A stretch of 64,000 nucleotides of DNA from Ichthyenterobacterium magnum (GTDB taxonomy: Bacteria > Bacteroidota > Bacteroidia > Flavobacteriales > Flavobacteriaceae), in assembly GCF_003610635.1 (NCBI RefSeq), contig NZ_RAQJ01000006.1:1-64000 (forward strand), given 5' to 3'. The notes beneath the pieces were generated by a model. It was not told the origin of the DNA. It saw only the letters and a program-made list of their open reading frames with translations, and searched no databases. Within the stretch, counting starts at the first letter, position 1. Each line of letters starts with the position of its first letter. Shown one piece after another: positions 53,360 to 62,384 of this stretch. A program made the translations under genes and the position numbers.

Positions 53360-55090
53360 ATGAAAAAACTCGTTATTCTTTTACTATTAATCTCATCTTG
53401 TACTTCTGACAAAAATAAAGAACCATACAACTTTACTATAGCATTTGAAGACAGTAAAGGTACAGAAACTGCTACTTATGAAGAGGTTATAACATTCTAC
53501 ACAAATTTAGCCGATGCCTACTCAGAAGTTAACATAGAAACTATTGGTGAAACAGATTCTGGTAAACCGCTACATATGGTCACTCTTAATCCAGATTTAA
53601 AATTTGACTATAACAAGATTAGAGAAAACAAACGCATCATTTTAATTAACAATGGTATTCATCCTGGTGAATCTGATGGTATTGATGCTACTATGATGCT
53701 TTACAGAGATATAGTTCAAGAAAAAATTGAAACCCCAAAAAATACTATATTAGTTACTATTCCTGTCTATAATATTGGAGGTAGTTTAAATAGAAATTCT
53801 ACAACTAGAGCAAATCAAAATGGACCAAAAGAATATGGTTTTAGAGGTAATGCTCGCAACTACGATCTTAACAGAGACTTTATTAAATGTGATACTAAAA
53901 ATGCGAGGACTTTTACTAAAATTTTTCATATAATTCAACCAGATGTATTTATTGACAACCACGTAAGCAATGGAGCAGATTATCAATATGCACTTACCCA
54001 TTTATTCACACAACATAATAAACTTGGTGGTGATTTAGGTAGTTATTTACATACTGAAATGATGCCAAAATTAGAGCAAAAACTAGCGACAAAAAATTGG
54101 GACATTACGCCTTATGTAAATGTTTTTAATCAAGTTCCAGAAAAAGGGTTTTCACAATTTATGGATTACCCAAGATATTCAACAGGCTACACAACACTAT
54201 TTAACACACTAGGCATGATGGTAGAAACACATATGCTTAAGCCTTACAAGCAGCGTGTTGAAGGTACTTATGAGTTAATGAAAAGTATGATTACTATTGT
54301 AGATGAAGATACTAATGCCATAAAAACTCTTCGTGAAAATTCATTCAATTTAAACCCAGGCGAACTATATCCTCTAGACTGGAAAATAGATTCTACAAAA
54401 ACTACAGTCTTAAATTTTAAAGGTTATGAAGGTTCTTTTATCCCTAGTGAAATTACAGGAGCACAACGCTTAAAATATGATAGAACCAAACCTTTTACAA
54501 AAAAAGTAACGTATCAAAACTATTTTAAGCCTAGCAAAAGTATTGTTATTCCTCAAGCTTATATTATTCCTCAAAGCTTATGGAATGTTATAGACTTATT
54601 AAAACTCAATAATGTAGAAATGACTCAGTTTAAAAAAGACACAATCATAACAGTTGAGTCATACAAAATTAAAGACTATGAAACCCGAGCACAAGCTTAC
54701 GAAGGTCATTATCAACATTACAACACCAATGTATCTACAAACATTAAAGCATTAAAATTTATTGAAGGTGATTATTTAATTAAAACAAATCAAAAAGCAA
54801 TACGCTATCTTATAGAAACTTTAGAACCTCAGGCACCAGATTCATTTTTTAATTGGAATTTTTTTGATACTATTTTACAGCAAAAAGAATACTTTTCACC
54901 TTATGTTTTTGAAGAGACAGCAAAAAAGATTCTCGCAACAAATCCTGAACTTAAAAAAGAATTCGATTTAAAAAAATCTCAAGACGCTACCTTTAAAACT
55001 AATTGGTACGTGCAACTAGATTGGATTTATAAACACTCCAGTAATTATGAAAAAGCACATTTGCAATATCCTATTTATAGAATAGAGTAA
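53360..55090 (+). CDS. M14 family zinc carboxypeptidase, lipoprotein
   Basis: From the ATG at 53360 (a start 7 codons upstream would spoil the signal), MKKLVILLLLISSC is a lipobox with Cys14. The 576-residue product has the M14 zinc site INNGIHPGESDG (HxxE), the Asn-Arg pair NRDF within ARNYDLNRDFIKCD, the third ligand His in IDNHVSNGADYQY, and the likely catalytic Glu in MMVETHML. The C-terminal ~200 residues are an accessory domain without a clear name. Probably a periplasmic or surface peptidase releasing C-terminal residues or acting on cell-wall peptides. Confidence 0.92.
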   Translation: MKKLVILLLLISSCTSDKNKEPYNFTIAFEDSKGTETATYEEVITFYTNLADAYSEVNIETIGETDSGKPLHMVTLNPDLKFDYNKIRENKRIILINNGIHPGESDGIDATMMLYRDIVQEKIETPKNTILVTIPVYNIGGSLNRNSTTRANQNGPKEYGFRGNARNYDLNRDFIKCDTKNARTFTKIFHIIQPDVFIDNHVSNGADYQYALTHLFTQHNKLGGDLGSYLHTEMMPKLEQKLATKNWDITPYVNVFNQVPEKGFSQFMDYPRYSTGYTTLFNTLGMMVETHMLKPYKQRVEGTYELMKSMITIVDEDTNAIKTLRENSFNLNPGELYPLDWKIDSTKTTVLNFKGYEGSFIPSEITGAQRLKYDRTKPFTKKVTYQNYFKPSKSIVIPQAYIIPQSLWNVIDLLKLNNVEMTQFKKDTIITVESYKIKDYETRAQAYEGHYQHYNTNVSTNIKALKFIEGDYLIKTNQKAIRYLIETLEPQAPDSFFNWNFFDTILQQKEYFSPYVFEETAKKILATNPELKKEFDLKKSQDATFKTNWYVQLDWIYKHSSNYEKAHLQYPIYRIE

Positions 55091-55148
55091 GCCATAATGG
55101 ATTTGAAATCTGTAGTTTTGAAAAAGATTTCTAAAAAAATAAGTATCT

Positions 55149-55217
55149 GTCATTCCTGCGAAGGCAGGAATCTATTAATAAAATCAAAGGTGTATTCCGC
55201 ATCAAGTACGGAATGAC
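55149..55217 (-). repeat. Dispersed palindromic element, copy 2
   Basis: Reverse complement reads gtcattccgtacttgatgcgg, AT-rich centre, then aatagattcctgc and ttcgcaggaatgac. It matches 6847-6913 in order and sequence and is bounded by gtcattcc/ggaatgac, nearly complementary ends. It occupies the gap between the convergent M14 and NUDIX genes. The form is that of a miniature palindromic (REP/MITE-like) repeat. Confidence 0.78.
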
Positions 55218-55263
55218 AAAATATCCTACAAGGTTCAACCTTTAATTTAAAAATAAATAGAAA

Positions 55264-55845
55264 TTAAACTAATAATTTAATATTGGCGTAGCTATTCTCT
55301 AAAGCTTTTTGGCTTTGAGTTTCATTTAGCCATTCAACTTTAGTAATACCTTCATCTAACTGAGGCCATAAATTGCCAGCAAACTCTGTTTTCATTTCAA
55401 ACCAATAAGTAATTTTTATTTTATACTTACCATTACGCTTAAAAATATGATATGTAGTCTCTAAAGGTTTAGTGATTTCAAGTCCGTTAACACCTGTTTC
55501 TTCAGAAACCTCTCTAATTGCTGTAGCTTCTATAGATTCGTTACCTTCAACTTTTCCTTTAGGTAAATCCCATTTATCATTTCTATAAATAAACAGAACG
55601 TCACCTTTTACATTATATACTTTTCCACCACCAGCTACAACATTGGGTAGTTTTTTAAGAAATTTTTTAAGAAGCTTATCTTCTTGCTTACCAATAAGTC
55701 TAACTTCATTTAAAGACGTGGTATTTAAATCTTTAATAATCTTACCTATATTAACCGAATCTAACAGATAATTTTTAAAATTAATCTCCTCAGAAATTTT
55801 AGTAGTTAACACTATAGGCTTATCATTAACAAAAACGTAATACAT
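55264..55845 (-). CDS. NUDIX hydrolase
   Basis: 193 residues. A complete Nudix box spans residues 97-119 (G97...E103...REVSEETGV), followed by ETTYHIFKRNGKYKIKITYWFEM. The first ~75 residues are an unassigned N-terminal region (YYVFVNDKPIVLTTKIS...LNEVRLIG). The family hydrolyses nucleoside diphosphates linked to other moieties, but the substrate is not predictable here. It is divergent from pyrE, with ~100 bp between the starts. Confidence 0.93.
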   Translation of the reverse strand: MYYVFVNDKPIVLTTKISEEINFKNYLLDSVNIGKIIKDLNTTSLNEVRLIGKQEDKLLKKFLKKLPNVVAGGGKVYNVKGDVLFIYRNDKWDLPKGKVEGNESIEATAIREVSEETGVNGLEITKPLETTYHIFKRNGKYKIKITYWFEMKTEFAGNLWPQLDEGITKVEWLNETQSQKALENSYANIKLLV

Positions 55846-55932
55846 GTTAGGCTATATAAGTTTTGAATGGTAAAAATATCATTTTTTGATTCATATTATG
55901 AGTTTTTAAAATTTAATTGCAACAAAAATGTG

Positions 55933-55940
55933 TAATTTTG
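55933..55940 (+). promoter_or_regulatory. -7 element immediately before pyrE
   Basis: TAATTTTG ends 4 nt before the pyrE ATG at 55945. With the usual start 4-8 nt after this box, the transcript would begin at or just inside the start codon: a leaderless mRNA candidate. Confidence 0.6.
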
Positions 55941-55944
55941 CAGC

Positions 55945-56589
55945 ATGATTTTTGACAAACAAACCGCAAAGAAAACTGCCGAGGTTTTATTAGAAGTAAA
56001 TGCTATAAAACTTCAGCCAAAAAACCCTTTTACTTGGGCATCAGGATGGAAATCTCCAATATATTGTGATAATAGAATAATACTATCGTTTCCTCACATT
56101 AGAAAGTATATTAAAGAAACAATGGCAAACCATATTGTATCTCATTACGGAAAACCAGACGTTATTGCTGGAGTAGCTACTGGCGCAATTGGTATTGGTA
56201 TTTTAGTGGCAGAATACTTAGACCTACCTTTTATTTATGTTAGACCAGAAGCTAAAGGTCATGGTCGCCAAAACCAAATTGAAGGTTATATAGAAAAAGG
56301 TCAAAATGTGGTTGTGGTAGAAGATTTAATAAGTACAGGAAAAAGTAGTTTAAACGCTGTAAAAGCTTTGCGAAAAGCCGAAGTAGATGTAAAAGGAATG
56401 GTTGCTATTTTCTCTTATGGATTTGAAGTTGCTTCAAGTAATTTTAAAGACAAAGCTGTTAATTTAAACACTTTAGGAAACTATGAAAGTTTATTAGAAC
56501 AAGCTTTAGATACTAACTACATCACATCAAAAGAACAAGACATTTTAGCACGCTGGAATGCCAATCCAAGTGAATGGAACGCAAATTGA
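55945..56589 (+). CDS. pyrE: Orotate phosphoribosyltransferase
   Basis: Forms orotidine 5'-monophosphate from orotate and PRPP in pyrimidine synthesis. The 214 residues contain NPFTWASGWKSPIYCDNRI (orotate pocket), GVATGAIGIGILVA, YVRPEAKGHGRQNQIEG (catalytic flexible loop) and the PRPP loop VVVVEDLISTGKSS. The start MIFDKQTAKKTAEVLLEV matches family N-termini, so the very short distance to the promoter is not an artefact of a wrong start. An SRPBCC gene follows after 85 bp. Confidence 0.97.
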   Translation: MIFDKQTAKKTAEVLLEVNAIKLQPKNPFTWASGWKSPIYCDNRIILSFPHIRKYIKETMANHIVSHYGKPDVIAGVATGAIGIGILVAEYLDLPFIYVRPEAKGHGRQNQIEGYIEKGQNVVVVEDLISTGKSSLNAVKALRKAEVDVKGMVAIFSYGFEVASSNFKDKAVNLNTLGNYESLLEQALDTNYITSKEQDILARWNANPSEWNAN

Positions 56590-56674
56590 TATAATCACGT
56601 TAATATGTTTAGTTATGATTGTTATCACTTTCATTACCTCTAAACAAATAACAACAAATAAATAAATTTTTATA

Positions 56675-57070
56675 ATGAATTTAGAATCTCCAAAAGTAAC
56701 CGTAAATAAATCACCTCAAGATACTTTTAATTTTTTATCTGATGTCAAAAACTTCGAGCAATTAATGCCAGAAAACATTAGCAAGTTTGAAGTATTAGAA
56801 GACGACAAATTTTTATTTGCGCTTAAAGGAATGCCAGAAATAATTTTGAAGAAAAAAGAAGCTATAGCGCCTAACAAAATTGTACTTGGTGCTGCTGGCG
56901 GAAAATTAGATTTTTCTTTAACAGGTAATATTACTGAAATAAATGCTAACACTAGCGAAGTGCAACTTGCTTTTGATGGTGAGTTTAACACCATGATGGC
57001 AATGATGATTAAAGGCCCAATTGGTAAATTTATTGAAACATTAGCAACAAATATGACTACTGCTGTTTAG
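56675..57070 (+). CDS. SRPBCC / polyketide-cyclase-like protein
   Basis: 131 residues with the START/SRPBCC layout: an N-terminal strand (LESPKVTVNKSPQDTFNFLSDVKNFEQLMPENISKFEV), central strands, and a long C-terminal helix (MMAMMIKGPIGKFIETLATNMTTAV). It has a hydrophobic ligand pocket by family; the ligand is unknown. It is found after pyrE here; its last 4 bp overlap the convergent birA gene. Confidence 0.9.
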   Translation: MNLESPKVTVNKSPQDTFNFLSDVKNFEQLMPENISKFEVLEDDKFLFALKGMPEIILKKKEAIAPNKIVLGAAGGKLDFSLTGNITEINANTSEVQLAFDGEFNTMMAMMIKGPIGKFIETLATNMTTAV

Positions 57071-57798
57071 TATAGTAATGTCACTTCTTTTAAATCAAAT
57101 TCTTTTATAATATCATCTTCAAGACGTATTTGAAGATTCCCTGAATTTGAAACACCTTCAATAAACCCAGAAAACAAAACACCTTCAGTATTTTTAAATG
57201 TTGAAGGTTTGTTTTTTCTAAACAAGTGGTCTTGGTACGTTGATATTAAAATATCAAATTCACCTTCTTTCAATAAAAAAAAGTAGTATTTCATTTTACT
57301 TAAAACTAAATGCAATACCTCATCTAAATCAAACAACTTACCAGATATAAGATGTAATGACGATGCGTTTGGTAAATTGGTAAATTCTTTTTGGTTTACG
57401 TTTATACCAAACCCAATAATAGAGCCTTGCATTTGGTTTTGTTTAATGACATTTTCAATTAAAACACCTGCAATTTTTTTGTCTTCTGACAAAATGTCGT
57501 TAGGCCATTTAACTTTTAATTTTTTAATATTAAAGCTTTTTAAAGTATCATATATAGAAAGTGACACAACAATACTTATGTAAAAATGATAATCTACATC
57601 TAAAAATGAAACATCTTTAAACACACTAACCATAAGATTTTTAGAGTCTTGAGATTGCCAATGCGTTCCCATTTGACCTCTACCATTGGTTTGGTGTTTA
57701 GCCACTACAACAGTATAATCATCTAACGGCACATTAGTACTCAAAGCTCTTAAATAAGAGTTGGTAGAGTCAATGGCATTAAGTTTGATTATATGCAT
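57067..57798 (-). CDS. birA: Biotin--[acetyl-CoA-carboxylase] ligase
   Basis: Attaches biotin to the carboxyl-carrier protein via biotinyl-AMP. The 243 residues show LNAIDSTNSYLRAL, VVVAKHQTNGRGQMGTHWQS (the GRGRxG-type biotin loop), LKVKWPNDILSEDKKIAGVLIE and IGFGINVNQ, then a C-terminal SH3-like domain (GVLFSGFIEGVSNSGNLQIRL). The N-terminal HTH of repressor-type BirA is absent, so it is the monofunctional form. It is divergent from rsfS with ~95 bp between starts. Confidence 0.96.
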   Translation of the reverse strand: MHIIKLNAIDSTNSYLRALSTNVPLDDYTVVVAKHQTNGRGQMGTHWQSQDSKNLMVSVFKDVSFLDVDYHFYISIVVSLSIYDTLKSFNIKKLKVKWPNDILSEDKKIAGVLIENVIKQNQMQGSIIGFGINVNQKEFTNLPNASSLHLISGKLFDLDEVLHLVLSKMKYYFFLLKEGEFDILISTYQDHLFRKNKPSTFKNTEGVLFSGFIEGVSNSGNLQIRLEDDIIKEFDLKEVTLLY

Positions 57799-57865
57799 AT
57801 AAATGGCAAATATTAATTTATAAATTTCTTAAGAGAAATAAGACTCTAAAGAACTAAAAAAATAA

Positions 57866-57873
57866 TAACTTTG
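57866..57873 (+). promoter_or_regulatory. -7 element for rsfS-ftsH
   Basis: TAACTTTG, 20 nt before the rsfS ATG (57894), leader about 15 nt. -33 element not evident. Confidence 0.5.
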
Positions 57874-57893
57874 CACAAAATTAAATCAATTTA

Positions 57894-58265
57894 ATGGCGA
57901 AAAAAAATACGAATGCTGACCAACTAATTACTACTGTATTAGCTGGTATTGAAGATGTAAAAGGAAAAGAGATTACAATTCTAGATTTAAGAGACATAGA
58001 AAATACAGTTTGTGATTATTTTATTATATGCGAAGGTACTTCTAACACACAAGTAAATGCCATTGTAAATTCAATTCAAAAAAAGGTAAGTAAAGAACTC
58101 AAAGATAATCCTTGGCATGTTGAAGGAAGTGATAATGCAGAATGGGTTTTAATTGATTATGTTAATGTTGTTGTACATGTGTTTCAAAAACATGTAAGAG
58201 AATATTATGATATAGAAAGCCTTTGGGGAGATGCTAAAACAACTACTATAGAAACTAGTTACTAA
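57894..58265 (+). CDS. rsfS: Ribosome silencing factor RsfS
   Basis: Binds ribosomal protein L14 and blocks subunit joining when nutrients are low. The 123 residues show the family pattern GKEITILDLRDIENTVCDYFIICEGTSNTQVNAIVNSIQKKV, WHVEGSDNAEWVLIDYVNVVVHVFQKHVREYYDIESLWGDA. It precedes ftsH by 10 bp, an arrangement usual in Bacteroidota and indicating one transcript. Confidence 0.97.
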   Translation: MAKKNTNADQLITTVLAGIEDVKGKEITILDLRDIENTVCDYFIICEGTSNTQVNAIVNSIQKKVSKELKDNPWHVEGSDNAEWVLIDYVNVVVHVFQKHVREYYDIESLWGDAKTTTIETSY

Positions 58266-58275
58266 AAAAACATTA

Positions 58276-60201
58276 ATGGCAAAAGACAACAAAAACATAA
58301 ATAAAAAACCTAAGTTTAGTCCGTATTGGATTTACGGAATAATAATAGCTGCTTTTTTAGCAATACAACTATTTTCAGGACTTGGAAGCCAAGCATCTGG
58401 AAAAACAACACCTACAGAATTTTTTACTTTTTTAAGAGATGGTGATGTCGATAAACTTCAAATAATAAATAATAGAGAAGCAAGAGTTTTTTTAACTAAA
58501 GAAGCGCTCGAAAAAGAAATACATAAAAAAACAAAGCCAAATAATATTTTACCTTCTGTTAGCCCTCAAGCCAACTATACTTTTGAGTTTGGTGACTTAA
58601 AATTATTTCAAGAAAAATTAGCTAATGTTGAAGCAGAAAATAATTTAAACGTTCCTGTTTCCTTTAATACTGAGGAAAACCTTTGGGGCAATTTTATATT
58701 TTCATTACTCCCTTTTATACTAATTATTGGTGTATGGATTTTTATTATGAGACGTATGTCTGGAGGTGCTGGTGGTGGTGCTGGCGGACAAATTTTTAAT
58801 ATCGGAAAATCTAAAGCAAAGCTTTTTGACGAGAAAACAGATATTAAGACTTCATTTCGTGACGTAGCAGGATTAGAAGGTGCAAAAGAAGAAGTACAAG
58901 AGATTGTTGATTTCCTAAAAAATCCAGAAAAATACACCTCACTTGGTGGTAAAATACCAAAAGGCGCATTATTAGTTGGACAACCAGGAACAGGAAAAAC
59001 ATTACTAGCTAAAGCCGTTGCAGGTGAAGCAAAAGTACCTTTCTTTTCTTTATCTGGCTCAGATTTTGTTGAAATGTTTGTTGGTGTTGGAGCATCAAGA
59101 GTGAGAGATTTATTTAAACAAGCAAAAGAAAAATCACCAGCTATTATTTTTATAGATGAAATTGACGCTATAGGTAGAGCTCGTGGTAAGAGCAATTTTT
59201 CAGGCTCAAATGACGAACGTGAAAATACACTTAATCAACTTTTAACAGAGATGGATGGGTTTGGTACAAATACTAATGTTATTGTACTAGCTGCTACAAA
59301 TAGAGCAGATGTTTTAGATAAGGCACTTATGCGTGCAGGACGTTTTGATCGTCAAATTTATGTTGACCTTCCAGATGTTAGAGAGCGTAAAGAGATTTTT
59401 GAAGTTCATTTAAGACCAATTAAACAATCAGAAAAATTAGATGTAGATTTTCTAGCCAAACAAACGCCAGGCTTCTCTGGTGCTGATATAGCCAATGTTT
59501 GTAACGAAGCTGCATTAATTGCTGCTCGTAATGGTAAAAAAGCTGTAGATAAGCAAGATTTTCTTGACGCAGTAGATAGAATAGTTGGTGGTTTAGAAAA
59601 GAAAAATAAAATTATTACACCAGAAGAAAAACGTGCAGTTGCTTTTCACGAAGCTGGTCATGCAACTATAAGCTGGATGCTTGAACATGCTGCACCTTTA
59701 GTTAAAGTAACTATTGTGCCTAGAGGACAGTCTCTTGGTGCAGCTTGGTATTTACCAGAAGAACGTCTTATTGTTCGTCCAGAACAAATGCTAGACGAGA
59801 TGTGTGCTGCACTTGGTGGTAGAGCTGCTGAAAAAGTAATTTTCGATAAAATATCTACTGGAGCTTTAAGTGATTTAGAAAAAGTAACTAAACAAGCAAG
59901 AGCTATGGTTACTATTTATGGCTTAAGTGATAAAGTTGGAAACTTAACGTATTATGACTCTTCTGGTCAGTCTGAGTATGGCTTCACAAAACCTTATAGT
60001 GAGCAAACTGCTGAGTTGATTGACAAAGAAATTTCAGATATTATAGAAAAGCAATATCAGAGAGCCATTCAATTATTAGAAAAGAATAAAGATAAGCTTA
60101 CAGAATTAGCAGAAGTACTTCTCGAAAAAGAAGTGATTTTTAAAGACAATTTAGAAAAGATTTTTGGAAAGCGTCCTTTTGGTAAAGACGAAGAAGAATA
60201 A
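58276..60201 (+). CDS. ftsH: ATP-dependent zinc metalloprotease FtsH
   Basis: Membrane-bound AAA+ protease removing misfolded membrane and some cytosolic proteins. The 641 residues have two TM segments (about 17-35 and 139-158), a periplasmic domain between them, a glycine-rich linker (GGAGGGAGG), Walker A GQPGTGKT at 235-242, Walker [12 protein letters not shown], the second region of homology ([22 protein letters not shown]) and the protease zinc motif HEAGH at 458-462 with a downstream Asp ligand. Normal length. A strong terminator follows. Confidence 0.98.
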   Translation: MAKDNKNINKKPKFSPYWIYGIIIAAFLAIQLFSGLGSQASGKTTPTEFFTFLRDGDVDKLQIINNREARVFLTKEALEKEIHKKTKPNNILPSVSPQANYTFEFGDLKLFQEKLANVEAENNLNVPVSFNTEENLWGNFIFSLLPFILIIGVWIFIMRRMSGGAGGGAGGQIFNIGKSKAKLFDEKTDIKTSFRDVAGLEGAKEEVQEIVDFLKNPEKYTSLGGKIPKGALLVGQPGTGKTLLAKAVAGEAKVPFFSLSGSDFVEMFVGVGASRVRDLFKQAKEKSPAIIFIDEIDAIGRARGKSNFSGSNDERENTLNQLLTEMDGFGTNTNVIVLAATNRADVLDKALMRAGRFDRQIYVDLPDVRERKEIFEVHLRPIKQSEKLDVDFLAKQTPGFSGADIANVCNEAALIAARNGKKAVDKQDFLDAVDRIVGGLEKKNKIITPEEKRAVAFHEAGHATISWMLEHAAPLVKVTIVPRGQSLGAAWYLPEERLIVRPEQMLDEMCAALGGRAAEKVIFDKISTGALSDLEKVTKQARAMVTIYGLSDKVGNLTYYDSSGQSEYGFTKPYSEQTAELIDKEISDIIEKQYQRAIQLLEKNKDKLTELAEVLLEKEVIFKDNLEKIFGKRPFGKDEEE

Positions 60202-60225
60202 ATAATTTTCTATCAACAATCTTAT

Positions 60226-60264
60226 AAAAAACTTAAATTAACTAATCATTAATTTAAGTTTTTT
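60226..60264 (+). terminator. Intrinsic terminator of rsfS-ftsH
   Basis: A 15-bp perfect stem, aaaaaacttaaatta (60226-60240) with taatttaagtttttt (60250-60264), loop 9 nt. The T-run runs directly into the -7 box of the next gene. Confidence 0.88.
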
Positions 60265-60272
60265 TATATTTG
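60265..60272 (+). promoter_or_regulatory. -7 element for the LUD-cdsA-psd-ACBP run
   Basis: TATATTTG begins on the base after the ftsH terminator stem. The predicted start is near 60278, with a leader of about 36 nt before the ATG at 60314. The terminator's right arm occupies the -33 zone. Confidence 0.5.
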
Positions 60273-60313
60273 ATAAATACTATAATTAATATAGGTTAAT
60301 AGCTATTCCTTAA

Positions 60314-60919
60314 ATGAGTCTATTTCGTAAAATCTTTGGTCTTAAAGACAGTACAGAAGATAACATAAAAAGCGAAGAGAGAGGCAAGTATATGCCTGAT
60401 ATCAAGTTACCTATAGACGAACGTTTTACAATAAACTTTAAAGCAAATGGTGGTAAATTTTTGTATTGTGAAAATATACAAGAAATTTATAATAGCTTAA
60501 AAGAGATTTTAAAAGAAAATCAATGGCAAAATAATCAAGCATTAATTTTTGATGAACGCTTAAATGAGCTTTTTAAAGATTTTAATTTAAAAGCAACAAA
60601 ACAAATTTCAGAAAGCACCTATTTTTTATCCACTTGCGAATATTTAATTTCTAATGACGGTTCTCTTTTAATATCATCTAACCAAATTGCTGAAAAAAAA
60701 CTTAAAGAATTACCTACAAACTTTATTATATACGCAACCACAAGTCAGTTTGTAGAAAATATTGGTGAAGGCTTAAGAGGTATTAAAGGAAAAAACAGAG
60801 ATAAGATTCCTACTAACATTACAACCATAAAGCACTTTAAAACTGCCGAAGATAAAGACTTCCTTACTTACGGAAGTAGTTCAAAAAACTTATATTTGCT
60901 TCTTTTAGAAGATTTATAG
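60314..60919 (+). CDS. LUD-domain protein
   Basis: 201 residues of the LUD (LutB/LutC, DUF162) fold: NFKANGGKFLYCENIQEIYNSLKEIL, ISESTYFLSTCEYLISNDGSLLISSNQIAEKKL, NFIIYATTSQFVENIGEGLRGIKGK and the closing LYLLLLEDL. It resembles the LutC-type subunit of lactate-utilisation complexes, but no LutA/LutB genes are adjacent, and stand-alone forms are common in Bacteroidota, so the role in lactate use is uncertain. The stop codon abuts the cdsA ATG, implying co-translation. Confidence 0.88.
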   Translation: MSLFRKIFGLKDSTEDNIKSEERGKYMPDIKLPIDERFTINFKANGGKFLYCENIQEIYNSLKEILKENQWQNNQALIFDERLNELFKDFNLKATKQISESTYFLSTCEYLISNDGSLLISSNQIAEKKLKELPTNFIIYATTSQFVENIGEGLRGIKGKNRDKIPTNITTIKHFKTAEDKDFLTYGSSSKNLYLLLLEDL

Positions 60920-61741
60920 ATGAAAGAACTTGGTACACGAGCACTATCAGGATTATTATACATTGCATTATTAATTGGTTCGTTATATTCTAAATATGCT
61001 GTAATCGCTCTTTTTTTTGTGTTCGGTATTATCTGTATGGCTGAATTTAAAAAACTCATTCAATTAAAAAGCTTTTTTCCGTATGTTGCTTTTACTATTC
61101 TTTATCTAGGATTTGCTTATTGGTCTATCCTTTCTCCAGTAAACACTGGAGTTAATGAAGCACTTCAAATTTTATTAGTCATCACTATTTTTGTTCAGCT
61201 ATTTTTAATAAAAGATTTATTTTCAGAGAAAACCATTCCTTTATTCAGTTCAAAACGATTTATTGTAACTACATTCTATCTTACAACTGCATTTATATTT
61301 TTAATATCAATTGCAAATTTTGACAATACATTTACGCCATTACTTTTACTAGGCGCTTTTATTTTAGTTTGGATAAACGATACTGGCGCATATTTAGTTG
61401 GCAAAAATTTTGGAAAACAAAAGCTATTTCCAAGTGTATCACCAAAAAAGACTGTTGAAGGCTTTCTTGGAGGCTTATTTTTTTCGTGCTTAGCTAGTTA
61501 TTTTATTACTCATTTTACTGGCACATTAGACTTTACAAATTGGTTAATATTAAGTATTATTGTAAGTGTATTTGGTACACTTGGCGATTTAATAGAGTCT
61601 AAGTTTAAAAGGCAAGCAAATGTAAAAGATAGCGGTGTTATTATGCCAGGACACGGTGGTTTGTTTGACCGCTTAGATAGCGTTATTTTTGCTGCACCAT
61701 TTATTTATTTATTTTTAAGACTAACAACCTATGTTTCATAA
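60920..61741 (+). CDS. cdsA: Phosphatidate cytidylyltransferase
   Basis: Makes CDP-diacylglycerol from phosphatidic acid and CTP in the inner membrane. The 273 residues carry about eight hydrophobic segments, WINDTGAYLVGKNFGKQKLFPSVSPKKTVEGFLGG, and the signature FGTLGDLIESKFKRQANVKDSGVIMPGHGGLFDRLDS near the C-terminus. It begins on the base after the LUD stop and overlaps psd by 11 bp, so it sits in a phospholipid operon. Confidence 0.97.
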   Translation: MKELGTRALSGLLYIALLIGSLYSKYAVIALFFVFGIICMAEFKKLIQLKSFFPYVAFTILYLGFAYWSILSPVNTGVNEALQILLVITIFVQLFLIKDLFSEKTIPLFSSKRFIVTTFYLTTAFIFLISIANFDNTFTPLLLLGAFILVWINDTGAYLVGKNFGKQKLFPSVSPKKTVEGFLGGLFFSCLASYFITHFTGTLDFTNWLILSIIVSVFGTLGDLIESKFKRQANVKDSGVIMPGHGGLFDRLDSVIFAAPFIYLFLRLTTYVS

Positions 61742-62384
61742 AGAAGGCCATAAAATAATTTTTATAACACTAGTAATTGTAGTGCTTTCAGTATTTTTAA
61801 TTGACTATTTTGTACAATTATCATGGTTACGCACACTGTTAATGCTTACAATGGTTGTATTTTTGGTGTTAATTCTTCAGTTTTTTCGAAACCCTAAACG
61901 ACATACTCAAACAAATCCTAATAATGTAGTTTCTCCTGTTGATGGTAAGGTTGTTGTTATTGAAGAAGTTTTTGAAAAAGAATTTTTCAACGATAAACGT
62001 CTACAAGTTTCAGTATTTATGTCTCCATTAAACGTACATGTAACACGCTACCCTATTGCTGGAAATGTAGTTTTTAGTAAATATCACCCAGGAAAATATT
62101 TAGTTGCATGGCACCCTAAAGCTAGTGAAGAGAATGAGAGAACAACTGTAGTTGTAGAAAATTCAACTTTTGGTCAAGTACTCTATAGACAAATTGCTGG
62201 AGCTTTAGCAAAGCGTATAGTTAATTATGCTAAGGTAGACGATAAAACAATACAAGGAGCAGACTCTGGATTTATAAAATTTGGATCTCGTGTGGATTTG
62301 TTTTTACCACTAGATGCAAACATTAAAGTAACTCTTAATCAAAAAGTAAAAGGAGGCGAAAGTATTATTGCTACTAAATCATGA
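61731..62384 (+). CDS. psd: Phosphatidylserine decarboxylase (short PSD-B type)
   Basis: Pyruvoyl-dependent enzyme yielding phosphatidylethanolamine. The 217 residues start with two hydrophobic segments (IIFITLVIVVLSVFLIDYFVQL, LLMLTMVVFLVLILQFF), then FRNPKRHTQTNPNNVVSPVDGKVVVIEEV, VFMSPLNVHVTRYPIAG, and the self-cleavage site in FIKFGSRVDLFLP, where the serine becomes the pyruvoyl group. It is the shorter bacterial form. It overlaps cdsA by 11 bp and the ACBP gene by 4 bp. Confidence 0.96.
   Translation: MFHKEGHKIIFITLVIVVLSVFLIDYFVQLSWLRTLLMLTMVVFLVLILQFFRNPKRHTQTNPNNVVSPVDGKVVVIEEVFEKEFFNDKRLQVSVFMSPLNVHVTRYPIAGNVVFSKYHPGKYLVAWHPKASEENERTTVVVENSTFGQVLYRQIAGALAKRIVNYAKVDDKTIQGADSGFIKFGSRVDLFLPLDANIKVTLNQKVKGGESIIATKS

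Noticed and set aside
56570-56665. 31-codon GTG-started hydrophobic ORF between pyrE and the SRPBCC gene
   Set aside because: It overlaps pyrE, is very short, and has no supporting signal beyond hydrophobicity.
58608-59195. 195-codon minus-strand ORF inside ftsH
   Set aside because: Antisense to the conserved AAA+ domain; no start context or family match.
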